Source of the DNA: Gammaproteobacteria bacterium
Lineage (GTDB): Bacteria > Pseudomonadota > Gammaproteobacteria > SZUA-229
Length of the DNA stretch: 53,490 nucleotides
Assembly (NCBI GenBank): GCA_011051475.1
Contig: DRLE01000036.1
Span: forward strand, 1-53,490
Direction of reading: 5' to 3'
The notes beneath the pieces are model-generated. The model did no database searches. It saw only the letters and a list, made by a program, of their open reading frames with translations, and had not been told where the DNA came from. Numbering within the stretch: the stretch's first letter is position 1; every line of letters begins with the position of its first letter. Both the position numbers and the translations under genes were made by a program. Shown here piece by piece: positions 42,761-52,828 of this stretch.

Positions 42761-45016
42761 CTATAGGGATAAAGAATCTTTCAGGATTTTAGGGGTAACA
42801 AATATCAGTAGTTCACGTTTTGCATTGTTCTCCAGTGTATGTCTGAAGAGGTAACCCAGCAGCGGAATGTCGCCCAGGAAAGGAACCTTGTCGACTTCTT
42901 CGCGATTGACCTGTTGATAAATACCACCCAGTACAACGGTATCACCATTGTTGACCAGGACCTGGGTATTGACTTCACGGGTATCGATGCTGGGTACACC
43001 GGCAAAGATGTCACCAACGGTATCATTATTAACCGACAGATCCATGATCACGCGGTCATCCGGTGTAATCTGCGGGGTGACGTCGATACTGAGTACTGCC
43101 TTTTTGAACTGTACCTGGGTTGCGCCACTGGATGATGCGGACAGATAGGGAATTTCAACACCCTGTTCAATACGCGCCTGGTGGCGATCCGCGGTAACCA
43201 CGCGAGGACTGGATATGATCTCACCCTGGTTCTCGGCCTGCAGTGCGGAGATTTCCAGGTCGATCAGGTTGCTGCCGGTCAGTACGGCAAAGGCCAGGCT
43301 GCCGGCGGCACCGACCGTGCCGAGGTTGACATTAAGACGGTCGGTCGCGGTTGCGCCGCTTGGCAGGGTGAACGGTTCAGGTGTACCGTTGTTGGCAATA
43401 TTCTGCAGGCCGCTGTCGGCAATGGCGTCGGCGCCGGCAAAGGTGCCCGTGGTCACGCCAAAGCCGTTGGAATTTGTGGCTGCGCGGGTAACACCGAAGC
43501 GTGAGCCCAGCTCCTTGGTGAATTCATCCGAGGCAATAACAATACGGGATGAAATCATGACCTGGCGAATGGGGATGTCCAGTTTTTTCAGGGTCCGGCG
43601 GATCTCGGAAATCACTTCCTCCGTGTCTTTCACGATAATGCTGTTGGTGCGCTCGTCGATAATCAGGCTGCCGCGGGAGCTGAGCATGCCGGTATTGCCA
43701 TTGCTGACGGCTCCGCCTTCACCCTCTTCCAGGTCACCGCCACCAGTACCGCCTTCACCGGTAAAGATGGCGGCCAGTTCGGCAGCCTTGGCGAAGTTAA
43801 TGGTGAAGTATGCGGTGCGGATCGGAGCCAGATCGGTAATGGACTGCTGTGCTTCCAGATCGATTTTCTCCTGGGCGGCAATTTCTTCACTGGGCGCGAT
43901 CATCATCACCGTGCCGGACTGACGCTTGGACAGGCCCTTGGCCTTGAGGATAATATCCAGCGCCTGGTCCCAGGGTACATTTTTCAGGCGCAGGGTCAGG
44001 TTGCCGTCAACCGAATCGCTGACAACGACGTTCAGGCTGGTAAAGTCGGCGATCAACTGCAGCACCGCACGTACCGGGATGTCCTGGAAGTTGAGTGACA
44101 GGCGTTCACCGGTGTAGCCGAACTTTTCTTTATTGACTTCTTCCAGCTCTTCCTTGCTGATGGGCTTCAGCTCGACGGTGAACAGGTCATTGGCCTGGTA
44201 GGCAACATGTTCGAAATTGCTGTTGATTGGCTCGATCTCGATGCGGACATTACCTTCTTCTTCAAAGCTGCTGATGGATTTTACCGGGGTGGCAAAGTCG
44301 AGTACGTCCAGCGTCTGGCGCAGTTTGTCTGGCAGGTCGGCGCCCAGGAATCTGACAACCACCTTGCCGAATTCTTCGCTGATATCCATGGGTATATTCG
44401 GGTCAGTCAGCTTGATGACGACACGGCCTTCACCTTCCTCACCACGTCTGAAGTCAATATTCTCAATGCCGCGTGGTACGTCACTAAAACGTGGTGCGCC
44501 GGCCGGTACGGAAACGGATGAGGGAGCTGTTGCGTCGAAGGCAGCGCCGGTTGCTTCACTGTCGAGTGTAATCAGTACATTGTTTCCCTGTGTGCTTACC
44601 TGGTAGGGTACAACTTCGGAGAGATTCAGGATAACGCGGGTTTTTGTTTTGGTCGAAATGGTTGTTATCGACTGAGCGACACCGATGCCGATGGGCTGGG
44701 AGCGTTTCGGCAGGGTGCTGCCGGTATTGGCAAAGTCAAAGGCAATACGAGCAGGATTGTCTATCGTAAAGCTCATCGGTGTTACGGCCTGCTGGCTTAA
44801 ATGAAGGCTTATCTGCAGGCGGCTTCCCGGCAGTGTAGAGTACTCGATGCCCTGAATGACATTGGAGGCGCCCTCGACAGCCGGTGCCTCGGCCCTGGCG
44901 AACGCATAGCTGTTTAACAGGCAGAACAGGGATAAAACCTGGATAAAGTATCTGGTCAGACAGGGAATTTTCATGCTTTGCCTTTTTGAATGATTGTTTA
45001 TTGTTGTTTTTAACAT
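42761..45016 (-). CDS. pilQ: Type IV pilus secretin PilQ
   Basis: About 751 residues from ATG 45016, which has GGAGAG four to five bases upstream. ATG 44974 (MKIPCLTRYF) is an alternative giving a tidier signal peptide. Outer-membrane channel for the pilus. Order: signal ending near FARA; two AMIN domains that bind peptidoglycan (IQGIEYSTLPGSRLQISL and ENIDFRRGEEGEGRVVI); STN domain (LSLNFQDIPVRAVLQLIADF); an N1 ring domain carrying a Gly/Glu-rich insert; and the secretin core ending VPFLGDIPLLGYLFRH and RELLIFVTPKIL. Last conserved member of pilMNOPQ. Confidence 0.95.
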   Translation of the reverse strand: MLKTTINNHSKRQSMKIPCLTRYFIQVLSLFCLLNSYAFARAEAPAVEGASNVIQGIEYSTLPGSRLQISLHLSQQAVTPMSFTIDNPARIAFDFANTGSTLPKRSQPIGIGVAQSITTISTKTKTRVILNLSEVVPYQVSTQGNNVLITLDSEATGAAFDATAPSSVSVPAGAPRFSDVPRGIENIDFRRGEEGEGRVVIKLTDPNIPMDISEEFGKVVVRFLGADLPDKLRQTLDVLDFATPVKSISSFEEEGNVRIEIEPINSNFEHVAYQANDLFTVELKPISKEELEEVNKEKFGYTGERLSLNFQDIPVRAVLQLIADFTSLNVVVSDSVDGNLTLRLKNVPWDQALDIILKAKGLSKRQSGTVMMIAPSEEIAAQEKIDLEAQQSITDLAPIRTAYFTINFAKAAELAAIFTGEGGTGGGDLEEGEGGAVSNGNTGMLSSRGSLIIDERTNSIIVKDTEEVISEIRRTLKKLDIPIRQVMISSRIVIASDEFTKELGSRFGVTRAATNSNGFGVTTGTFAGADAIADSGLQNIANNGTPEPFTLPSGATATDRLNVNLGTVGAAGSLAFAVLTGSNLIDLEISALQAENQGEIISSPRVVTADRHQARIEQGVEIPYLSASSSGATQVQFKKAVLSIDVTPQITPDDRVIMDLSVNNDTVGDIFAGVPSIDTREVNTQVLVNNGDTVVLGGIYQQVNREEVDKVPFLGDIPLLGYLFRHTLENNAKRELLIFVTPKILKDSLSL

Positions 45017-45039
45017 GTTTCTCTCCACGCGCACGCGAT

Positions 45040-45558
45040 TTACTCTCCGCCTATCGCGATTGATGCCTCTCGTTCTATATATCCACCAATGCCATCAGGA
45101 ACGATCTCGACAAGGTCGATTTCGGATTCGGTGATCCTGACGATTCTGCCCTCATTCTGGCCCATGTAATTACCGACCTGGACGCGGTGCACGATGTTCT
45201 GCGGGTCCTTGATCAGGCCCCATAACTGGTCACCCTGTTCCAGGATGCCAACCATGCTGAGTGTGTCCAGCGGGAAAACTTCCAGTGGCTGCCTGGGGCG
45301 GGTCTGGTCGGGGTTGATGCTGCTGGTGACGGTGTCGCTGTCTTCTTCCAGGTCAACGGTGGCGACGAAGGGGTCGCGCAGGTCGCCGGCAGAATAACTG
45401 AAGCTTTCATAGGGCTTGAATTGCGGCAATGGCTTTACGCTGCCCACATGCGATGATTTGGTCTGTGCAATAAAGGTCTGCAGGTCGGATATATCCTGGC
45501 TGCAGGCACTGACACCGAGCAGGCTGACAGCAATAATGGCAGGCTTGAACTTGATCAT
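45040..45558 (-). CDS. pilP: Type IV pilus lipoprotein PilP
   Basis: 172 residues. Lipoprotein signal with lipobox LLGVSAC (Cys19). PilP-type core: YSAGDLRDPF, QPLEVFPLDTLSMVGIL, LWGLIKDPQNIVHRVQVGNY and GQNEGRIVRITESEIDLVE. It links the inner-membrane PilNO complex to PilQ. Four-base overlap with pilO. Confidence 0.95.
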   Translation of the reverse strand: MIKFKPAIIAVSLLGVSACSQDISDLQTFIAQTKSSHVGSVKPLPQFKPYESFSYSAGDLRDPFVATVDLEEDSDTVTSSINPDQTRPRQPLEVFPLDTLSMVGILEQGDQLWGLIKDPQNIVHRVQVGNYMGQNEGRIVRITESEIDLVEIVPDGIGGYIEREASIAIGGE

Positions 45559-46187
45559 TTTCCGGCCTCCTGCTGTGCTTCTTCCGATGACTCATCAAGA
45601 TACTGATAGGTAATAGCTGTCAGCTCCATGGTGAGTTTTACACCGCCCTTGGGGTCGGCCGGTTTGATGGAAATGTCCCTTACGGTAACAATGCGCGGCA
45701 GTGCAGCGACTCCGCTGATAAATTCGGCAAATTCGTGGAAGCGACCGGTCACCTTGAGCTTGATCGGGTACTCGGAATAGAATTCCCTGGGCTGCAGGCC
45801 TTCCGGCTTGAAATATTCGATTTCCAGGCCGGCTGATATACCGGTCTGGGAAATATCCGTCAGCAGGGTTTCAATTTCGGTTTCATTCGGCAGCTGCCGA
45901 AGCAGTGTGCCGAACGAGGTCCGCATTTCTTCAAGCTGCTGTTTGTAGGCCTCGAGGTTGGCGGCCTTGGCCTGCTTGGCGCTGAATATGGTGCGCAGGG
46001 TCTGCTCTTCAGCCTGCATTTTTTCAAGTTCGGCTTTCTGCTTTGTTGTATCCAGGAAGTAACCGGCAACAGCCAGCGCGATACATAAAACGACAATAAT
46101 CGCAACTTTTACAGGCAGTGGCGCGCTGCCGATCTTCTTCAGATCGTCAATATCCAGGTCTTCTAGTCTGAGTTCGGAGAGATCCAT
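45555..46187 (-). CDS. pilO: Type IV pilus inner-membrane protein PilO
   Basis: 210 residues. Short cytoplasmic N-terminus, one membrane segment (about 26-46, VKVAIIVVLCIALAVAGYFL), a coiled coil (about 50-95), then the ferredoxin-like periplasmic domain (LEIEYFKPEGLQPREFYSEY, FHEFAEFISGVAALPRIVTV). Pairs with PilN. It shares one base with the pilN stop codon and overlaps pilP by four. Confidence 0.95.
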   Translation of the reverse strand: MDLSELRLEDLDIDDLKKIGSAPLPVKVAIIVVLCIALAVAGYFLDTTKQKAELEKMQAEEQTLRTIFSAKQAKAANLEAYKQQLEEMRTSFGTLLRQLPNETEIETLLTDISQTGISAGLEIEYFKPEGLQPREFYSEYPIKLKVTGRFHEFAEFISGVAALPRIVTVRDISIKPADPKGGVKLTMELTAITYQYLDESSEEAQQEAGK

Positions 46188-46762
46188 TATTTGTCATCTC
46201 CTTCGTTGTTGTCTTTGTTCTTATCGGGGGAAGACTGTGAAGTTATCAGTGTGAAGTCGCTGCTTCGTAGCGTGCCCTTGCGTGTTTCAATAACCTTGAG
46301 CTTGGGTGTGGACATCCATTCAGATGCGTCAATATTGCGCATATAGGCGGATACGCGGCCGTTTGATTCGGCCACACCCTTTATTATGAGTTCGTTGCCA
46401 TTCTGGGTGATTTCGGTCAGATAAATGCCTTCCGGTACGGTACGTACAAAATCATCAAACAGGTGAACGATCTGTGGCCGCTGTTGCTGTAATGACTGAA
46501 TAACCTCCATACGGGCAAGCAGTTGTGCCTTGGTTTCTTCCAGTCCCTTGATCTGTTCAAGTGCGGCATCCAGGCGGCTGATTTCGTCCTGTAGCAGCTT
46601 GTTACGGTATTTCTGGTGCTGGATCTGGTTGTCCAGAGTCATGTGCACGAGGAAAACCAGTGCGCCGGTCAGCAGCAGTGACAGGATTGTAATAGTGATA
46701 AACTGCCGGGTCTGTTCCTGTCTCTGTTCTTCGCGCCAGGGTAGTAAGTTAATATGCGCCAT
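46187..46762 (-). CDS. pilN: Type IV pilus inner-membrane protein PilN
   Basis: 191 residues. The N-terminal INLLPWREEQR is the cytoplasmic motif that docks into PilM. One membrane segment (about 21-43), coiled coil, then the periplasmic domain (GIYLTEITQNGNELIIKGVA). Abuts pilM and pilO with one-base overlaps. The C-terminus is a Lys/Asp-rich tail. Confidence 0.95.
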   Translation of the reverse strand: MAHINLLPWREEQRQEQTRQFITITILSLLLTGALVFLVHMTLDNQIQHQKYRNKLLQDEISRLDAALEQIKGLEETKAQLLARMEVIQSLQQQRPQIVHLFDDFVRTVPEGIYLTEITQNGNELIIKGVAESNGRVSAYMRNIDASEWMSTPKLKVIETRKGTLRSSDFTLITSQSSPDKNKDNNEGDDK

Positions 46763-47823
46763 TAGTCGAAACTCCTCATGGCAAGGCCGCAGGCAATCAT
46801 TAATGAAGGAGCATCATTGCTCAGAGCCTGCGGGTTAACTTTCGACGACAGTGTCATCTCCGCAAACGGGTTGGCGATGACGGTGGGCGTATCCAGATGT
46901 GATTCGACAAGTTCGTCAATACCCGGAATAGATGCGCAGCCACCGGCCAGTGCAATCATGTCAACGGCATTATGCTGGCCGGAGGTGTAGAAGAACTGCA
47001 GAAAACGACTGACCTGCTGGGCAATGGTTTCCTTGAAGGGCTCAAGTACTTCGGGAATATAGTTGTCTGGCAAACCGCCTTCCTTTTTCAGGCGTCCGGC
47101 CTCGTCGTAGGCCAGGCCATAGCGGCGCATGATTTCCTCGGTAAGCTGCTTGCCGCCAAAACTCTGCTCACGGGTATATATAAGGTGAAAGTTCTCAACC
47201 ACATTCAGGCTGGTCATGGTAGCGCCGATATCGATGATGGCAATAAGCTTGTCCTCGGCGCCGCCTTCAAGCTGGTGGGCGATAAGGCGTGAGGAGTTTT
47301 CAACGGTATAGGCTTCGACGTCCACGATCTTGGGGGTCAGGCCTCCCAGTGCAAGCGCGGCGGAGCGTAATTCGATATTTTCGCTGCGTGACGCAGCCAG
47401 CAGGACATCAACGGTTTCCGGGTTGTTTTCAGACTCGCCCAGAACCTCGAAATCCAGATTGATCTCTTCAAGCGGGTAGGGAATGTACTGGTCTGCTTCC
47501 ATTTCAATCTGGGCCTCGAGCTCGTCATCGCTTAGGCCGGCGGGCATGGTAATGATCTTGGTAATGACGGCCGAGCCGGAAACGGCAACCGCAGCATTTT
47601 TGGTTTTGGTGCCGGCGCGTTTGACGGCCTTGAGAATGGTGTTGCCGACGGCTTCAACGTCCTGGATATTTTTATCAACCACGGCATTATCCGGTAAAGG
47701 CTCGATAGCGAGGCTTTGTACCTTGTACTTTTCACCTTCCTGAGCCAGCTCGAGCAGTTTGACTGACGTCGAGCTGATATCCAGACCCAGTATGGCCGGT
47801 TTTTTGCGAGTTAGCAGACCCAC
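46762..47823 (-). CDS. pilM: Type IV pilus actin-like ATPase PilM
   Basis: 353 residues. FtsA/actin-like cytoplasmic protein that binds PilN. ATP-site segments: ILGLDISSTSVKLLELA at the start, AIIDIGATMTSLNVVE mid-protein and MIALAGGCASIPGIDEL near the end. First gene of pilMNOPQ, divergent from the PBP1a gene across 175 bases of AT-rich DNA. That arrangement is conserved in gammaproteobacteria. Confidence 0.96.
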   Translation of the reverse strand: MGLLTRKKPAILGLDISSTSVKLLELAQEGEKYKVQSLAIEPLPDNAVVDKNIQDVEAVGNTILKAVKRAGTKTKNAAVAVSGSAVITKIITMPAGLSDDELEAQIEMEADQYIPYPLEEINLDFEVLGESENNPETVDVLLAASRSENIELRSAALALGGLTPKIVDVEAYTVENSSRLIAHQLEGGAEDKLIAIIDIGATMTSLNVVENFHLIYTREQSFGGKQLTEEIMRRYGLAYDEAGRLKKEGGLPDNYIPEVLEPFKETIAQQVSRFLQFFYTSGQHNAVDMIALAGGCASIPGIDELVESHLDTPTVIANPFAEMTLSSKVNPQALSNDAPSLMIACGLAMRSFD

Positions 47824-47998
47824 CCTTTTCCCCTGATTTATATATTTTAAAGGTAGTTATAGAATATATTATAATTTTTGCATTAAATATTAGCGGTAAG
47901 TACAGAAAATTACTAGGCAAGACTGAACTATGTCGAAACTTTTCCCCTAAACCTATATACTTTGCCGACTTACACTTCAGATCGCAGGTAAAGGAACA

Positions 47999-50512
47999 GT
48001 GCGTTTTCTAAATATTTTCAAGTTATTCCTTATCGTTTCCCTGGTTATGTCGCTGCTGATTGCTGCAACGGTGGTTGGCGGCTATTTCTACCTCAACCCC
48101 AAATTACCTTCCATCGAAGGTTTGAGTAATGTGCAACTTCAGGTACCTCTACGTATTTATAGCAGTGATGGCGCATTAATGGGGGAATTCGGCGAGAAAA
48201 GACGTACGCCGAAAAAACTTGATGAGATTCCGGCGCTGATGCAGCAGGCATTCCTGTCTGCCGAGGATGACCGTTTCTTTGAGCACCCGGGTGTTGATTA
48301 TCAGGGGATTCTGCGTGCCGCCATGCATCTGGTAATGACCGGCGAACGCGGCCAGGGTGGCAGTACCATTACCATGCAGCTGGCGCGCAACTTCTATTTA
48401 AGCAGTGAAAAAACCTATTTACGCAAGCTCAACGAAATTCTGCTGGCACTGAAAATCGAGCGCGAGCTGAACAAGGAGAAAATCCTTGAGCTTTACCTGA
48501 ACAAGATTTACCTGGGTAACCGTTCCTACGGTGTGGCGGCCGCCGCGCAGATATACTATGGCGTTGACCTGGACGACCTGACCCTGGCGCAGATAGCCAT
48601 GATAGCAGGCCTGCCGAAGGCGCCTTCCACCTACAACCCGATTATCAATCCCGAGCGCGCCATTATCCGTCGCAATTATGTACTCGGGCGCATGCTGCAA
48701 CTGGGTTATATCAATAATGAACAGTTTGCCCAGGCAAAGGCCGCGCCGGTAACGGCCAGGCGCCATCGCAGCATGCTGGGTGTTTACGCGCCCTATGTCA
48801 ATGAAATGGCGCGCTCCGAAATTGTCCGGCAATTCGGCGATCAGGCCTATGTGCGCGGTCTGAAAGTCTACACCACGATCAACAAGCGCCTGCAGCAGGC
48901 AGCCAACGACAGTATCTGGAACGGTCTGGTCGCCTATGACCGGCGCCATGGTTATCGTGGAGTGATTCGTCATGTGGATATGGATGGGGGAAGCGGAGGT
49001 GCGGCGTCCACCGGCGAGCCCGCCGACCTGTCAGAGGTCTTAAAGGATGATGAAAATTATGGCCGCTTTGTGCCCGCGCTGATTCTGTCGGTTAATGATG
49101 ACAGCTCCGCTGTGCCACCGGCCACTGAAACCAGAGGCGGAGCAGGGGCCGAGGCAGCGGTTGTGGCCGAAGACAAGCGTTCCGCCATTGCCCTGCTGAA
49201 AGATGGCAACCAGGTTCGCATACCCTGGTCGGGCATTAAATGGGCACGTAAATATATCAGTGTTAACCGTGTCGGTGATGAGCTGAAGACCGTATCGGAA
49301 GTGATTAAACCCGGTGACGTGGTCTGGCTGGCGCATGAGCCGGCCAGCGGCTGGAGCCTGGCGCAGATACCCGAAATACAGGGTGCGCTGGTTTCGGTCG
49401 ACCCCAATACCGGCGCCATACAGGCGCTGACCGGCGGCTTTGACTTTGCTCACAGCAAGTTTAACCGCGTGGTACAGGCCAAAAGGCAGGCAGGCTCCGG
49501 CTTCAAGCCGATTATTTATGCGGCTGCCCTGGAAAAATCCTATACCCCTGCCACATTGATCAATGATGCGCCGGTCGTGTTCGAGGACAAGGCACTGGAG
49601 GCGGCATGGCGACCGGAAAACTACAGCGGCAAAACCTTTGGTCCCACCCGCCTGCGCGAAGCGCTGTATAAATCACGAAACCTGGTTTCCATACGTATTC
49701 TGCGTTCCATCGGTATCAGGTATGCTACCGAGTTTGCGAAGAACTTCGGCCTTGATCCGGCCGAACTGCCGCATGACCTGTCACTGGCGCTGGGCAGTGC
49801 CGAGGTCAGTCCGCTGCAGATGTCGCGTGTGTACTCTGTTTTTGCTACCGGCGGTTATCTGACCAAGCCCTATCTGATTCAGCGTATTGTTGATGCAGAC
49901 GGCAGTGTTCTGTTCGAGGCGGATCCGGTTGTGGCCTGTGTGTCCTGTGTGATCAGGCAGCAGAAATGGTCCGGTCAGGACAGTGAAGACAGCCTGGTTA
50001 AACTGCCGAAACAGGCGGAAAGAACCCTGGAGCCGCGCCTGGCTTTCCAGATGAACTCCATTCTGCAGGACGTGATTCTGCGTGGTACCGGCCGGCGAGC
50101 GCTGGCGCTGGGTCGCAAGGATCTCGCAGGCAAGACCGGTACCACCAATGATCAGCGTGATGCCTGGTTCAATGGCTATAACCCCGACCTGGTAACCACG
50201 ACCTGGCTGGGCTTTGACCAACTGAAGCCGCTGGGCAACCGGGAAACGGCTTCACGTGCGGCACTGCCTGTCTGGATCGACTTTATGCGCGTCGCTCTGG
50301 CTGGCAAGCCCGAGCGTCAGCTGCCGCGGCCTGAAGGCCTGGTGACGATCAAGATCAACGCGGAAACCGGTCAGATTGCCACCGATACCGATACCAATAC
50401 CGTGTTCGAGATTTTCCGCAAGGAAAGGGTGCCTGCCATGAACAGTGCGCCGCAGATGGAAGTGCCGGCCAGTGGGAATGATGCCGCGGCTATTCCGGAA
50501 CAGCTTTTCTAG
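47999..50512 (+). CDS. mrcA: Class A penicillin-binding protein 1A
   Basis: 837 residues from GTG 47999, with AAGGA just upstream. Bifunctional peptidoglycan synthase. N-terminal membrane anchor (about 6-30). GT51 glycosyltransferase with SAEDDRFFEHPGVDYQGI, GQGGSTITMQLARN and KILELYLNKIYLGN. An OB-like insert (about 320-450) follows. The transpeptidase has SGFK as SxxK, SRN as SxN and KTGTT. Divergent from pilM, with a possible TATACT -10 at 47956-47961. Confidence 0.95.
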   Translation: MRFLNIFKLFLIVSLVMSLLIAATVVGGYFYLNPKLPSIEGLSNVQLQVPLRIYSSDGALMGEFGEKRRTPKKLDEIPALMQQAFLSAEDDRFFEHPGVDYQGILRAAMHLVMTGERGQGGSTITMQLARNFYLSSEKTYLRKLNEILLALKIERELNKEKILELYLNKIYLGNRSYGVAAAAQIYYGVDLDDLTLAQIAMIAGLPKAPSTYNPIINPERAIIRRNYVLGRMLQLGYINNEQFAQAKAAPVTARRHRSMLGVYAPYVNEMARSEIVRQFGDQAYVRGLKVYTTINKRLQQAANDSIWNGLVAYDRRHGYRGVIRHVDMDGGSGGAASTGEPADLSEVLKDDENYGRFVPALILSVNDDSSAVPPATETRGGAGAEAAVVAEDKRSAIALLKDGNQVRIPWSGIKWARKYISVNRVGDELKTVSEVIKPGDVVWLAHEPASGWSLAQIPEIQGALVSVDPNTGAIQALTGGFDFAHSKFNRVVQAKRQAGSGFKPIIYAAALEKSYTPATLINDAPVVFEDKALEAAWRPENYSGKTFGPTRLREALYKSRNLVSIRILRSIGIRYATEFAKNFGLDPAELPHDLSLALGSAEVSPLQMSRVYSVFATGGYLTKPYLIQRIVDADGSVLFEADPVVACVSCVIRQQKWSGQDSEDSLVKLPKQAERTLEPRLAFQMNSILQDVILRGTGRRALALGRKDLAGKTGTTNDQRDAWFNGYNPDLVTTTWLGFDQLKPLGNRETASRAALPVWIDFMRVALAGKPERQLPRPEGLVTIKINAETGQIATDTDTNTVFEIFRKERVPAMNSAPQMEVPASGNDAAAIPEQLF

Positions 50513-50520
50513 CCGCTTCC

Positions 50521-52761
50521 CTAGTTATTGCGTAACAGGAAGTTGTTTCCCAGATTGAAGTAGAAGGCGTTTTCTCCCTTGTCGGTGGCGCCGACGGCCA
50601 GATAAATCGGTCCAAGAAAGGTGTCGACACTCAGGAACAGGCTGCCGGCATAGCGTATATTGTCCCGCTTGATGTCACCGGACTCCAGCCAGGCATTGCC
50701 CGCTTCCAGTGAAAAGCCGCCGTAGGTCGGTAGCAGTGATGATTCTCCCAGCTTGCGCGAGAAAACAGCCTGCAGCATGCCGAAGTGCTGTCCCAGAAGT
50801 TCATTGCGTACCGTTCCCGACAGCTCCAGAAAGCCACCGTGCAGAAACAGGTTATTGATATTGGGTAACTGTTTGTTGTCATTCAGCGTGGTTTCGGCGA
50901 TCAGGCGGCTGAGTACGGTATAGCGCTTGTAGGTGCCGGCAACCGCCAGCGCCAGCTTGATCTGGTCGAGATCCAGGTCCGAGCCGAGACTTTCCCGGTT
51001 GGCAATATATTCCAGGTTGGCGTACATGCCCGAGGTGGGAACGCCGAAACTGTTCAGTGAGTCGTGGCGCAGACGTACAAACAGGTAGTTTTCATCGAAA
51101 TCAGGTCTGTTGGCTTCGACACCGCTGATTGAACTGATGCTGCCTGAAGCATCATGAAAGCCAAAGCGCAGGTCGGTTGTCTGCATAAAGGTCTTGCCGA
51201 CAGCAAGAATGTAGTAGTCCCGGTTAATGCGTTCAACGCCCAGAACAACTTTGTCATCGAGTATCGGAAATATCCTGGTGTCATAACCGCGCTTGCCGGA
51301 AAAATAATAATCCAGTTTCAGCGTCAGCGGCTGGAAGTATTCCAGCTCTATTTCGGGCTCACTGCCCAGGGCAGCGATGGCACGAATCTCACCGGCCAGG
51401 CTGTTGATAGTGCTGGTAAACGAGGCGTACAGGTTGGTAATCGACTGAATTTCGAAGCTGGTCTCGATGGAGAGGCCAAACTCCAGGTATTCCCGTGCCC
51501 ACTTGCGGTCCCGAACATAGATAAACAGACCGGTTTTGCCATCGCGTTTTTCAACGGAATAAACCACCGAGCTGGCGTAATCCAGTCCGTATATCGCCGA
51601 AAGATCATCCTCCAGCTGCAGCACGTCCAGCGGCTCCCCGGTTTTCTGTGAGATTCTTACCTTGATAATGCCGTCCCTGAGTATGGTGTTGTTATGGATT
51701 TCTATAAAGTCGATAATCGGGTTTCTGTCGGCGATCTTCGGCAGGGACTGTTTATAGCTGGCGTAGTCTTCATCACTCAGGCTGTAGCGTTTCAAGGACG
51801 CCAGTTGTTCCATGGCTGAAACCTGGCCTGCTTTGATCAGCTCCGGGTATTTATTGAAGTCGGAAGAGGTGATCTCGCGCTCACCGGGAACGATCAGGAC
51901 GTCCTGTTTCCCCAGGGATTTCAGCTGCTCATCGGCAATACGCCGGGTCATTATGGTTGTCAGCTGGCCGGTGACATCCAGGCCGGATTTGATGTCTTCT
52001 TTTTTCAGCAGGGGCGCGCTGACGTCAACCACAATAACAACCTCTGCGCCCATATTTCGGGCCACACCAATCGGGATATTGTTGGCGATACCGCCGTCGA
52101 CCAGTAGTGTGCCGTCGATGGTGATCGGCGGCAGGGCACCGGGAATCGACATACTGGCGCGCATGGCGCGGGCGATATTGCCGTGGTCGATGATAAAGGG
52201 TTTGCCGTTTTCAAGATTGGTGGCGACGGCGCGATAGGGAATGCTCAGTTTGTCAAAATCCCTGACATTGAAACCGGGGTAGGCGAGGCGGTCCAGCGCC
52301 AGTTCTATCTGCTGGCCCTCGATAATGCCGGGCGGAATGACGATCCTGTTATCGACAAAGCCCAGGCGCTTGATGCCGTAGAAATCGTAATCGTCCTGCT
52401 TGCGGCGGAAGCGTTTCTGGTAGCGTTTGGCAAAGTCGATAAACACCCTGTCCCAGTCGATGCCGGTAACGCCGAACTCGATATCCTCGGGCGTCAGGCC
52501 AATGGCATAAAGGCCGCCGACAATCGAGCCCATACTGGTGCCGACAACGAAATCGACCGGTATATTGTTCTCCTCCAGTACCTTCAGTACACCGATATGG
52601 GCAAAACCGCGGGCGCCACCACCGCTCAGTACCAGGCCGATTTTCGGGCGTGGATTTCCGGCGGCTTCAGGACTTTCCTGTTCAGCGGCTTTGGCTACCT
52701 GACAGCTAAGCAGAAGGAGGCACAGGTTAAGGGTATTTAGCAGCCATTTTGAATACGGCAT
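50521..52761 (-). CDS. Patatin-like phospholipase fused to Omp85-type barrel (type Vd secretion)
   Basis: About 746 residues from ATG 52761 (MPYSKWLL); the upstream ATG 52809 would spoil the signal peptide. Sec signal ending near AKA. The patatin domain has LVLSGGGARGFAHIGVLK as oxyanion loop, the nucleophile motif GTSMG (Ser76) and the catalytic Asp in LLVDGGIANNIP (about 223). A POTRA-like domain (about 340-420) leads to an Omp85-like 16-strand barrel to the C-terminus, ending FYFNLGNNFLLRN. This is the PlpD layout, in which the lipase is carried to or across the outer membrane by its own barrel. Convergent with the PBP1a gene, eight bases apart. Confidence 0.88.
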   Translation of the reverse strand: MPYSKWLLNTLNLCLLLLSCQVAKAAEQESPEAAGNPRPKIGLVLSGGGARGFAHIGVLKVLEENNIPVDFVVGTSMGSIVGGLYAIGLTPEDIEFGVTGIDWDRVFIDFAKRYQKRFRRKQDDYDFYGIKRLGFVDNRIVIPPGIIEGQQIELALDRLAYPGFNVRDFDKLSIPYRAVATNLENGKPFIIDHGNIARAMRASMSIPGALPPITIDGTLLVDGGIANNIPIGVARNMGAEVVIVVDVSAPLLKKEDIKSGLDVTGQLTTIMTRRIADEQLKSLGKQDVLIVPGEREITSSDFNKYPELIKAGQVSAMEQLASLKRYSLSDEDYASYKQSLPKIADRNPIIDFIEIHNNTILRDGIIKVRISQKTGEPLDVLQLEDDLSAIYGLDYASSVVYSVEKRDGKTGLFIYVRDRKWAREYLEFGLSIETSFEIQSITNLYASFTSTINSLAGEIRAIAALGSEPEIELEYFQPLTLKLDYYFSGKRGYDTRIFPILDDKVVLGVERINRDYYILAVGKTFMQTTDLRFGFHDASGSISSISGVEANRPDFDENYLFVRLRHDSLNSFGVPTSGMYANLEYIANRESLGSDLDLDQIKLALAVAGTYKRYTVLSRLIAETTLNDNKQLPNINNLFLHGGFLELSGTVRNELLGQHFGMLQAVFSRKLGESSLLPTYGGFSLEAGNAWLESGDIKRDNIRYAGSLFLSVDTFLGPIYLAVGATDKGENAFYFNLGNNFLLRNN

Positions 52762-52828
52762 GGTTATTGTTTTTTTACCGGTGACCGTGACAGGTAAAAG
52801 TATAACCAAACTTCAGCAGGCTGTGGAT

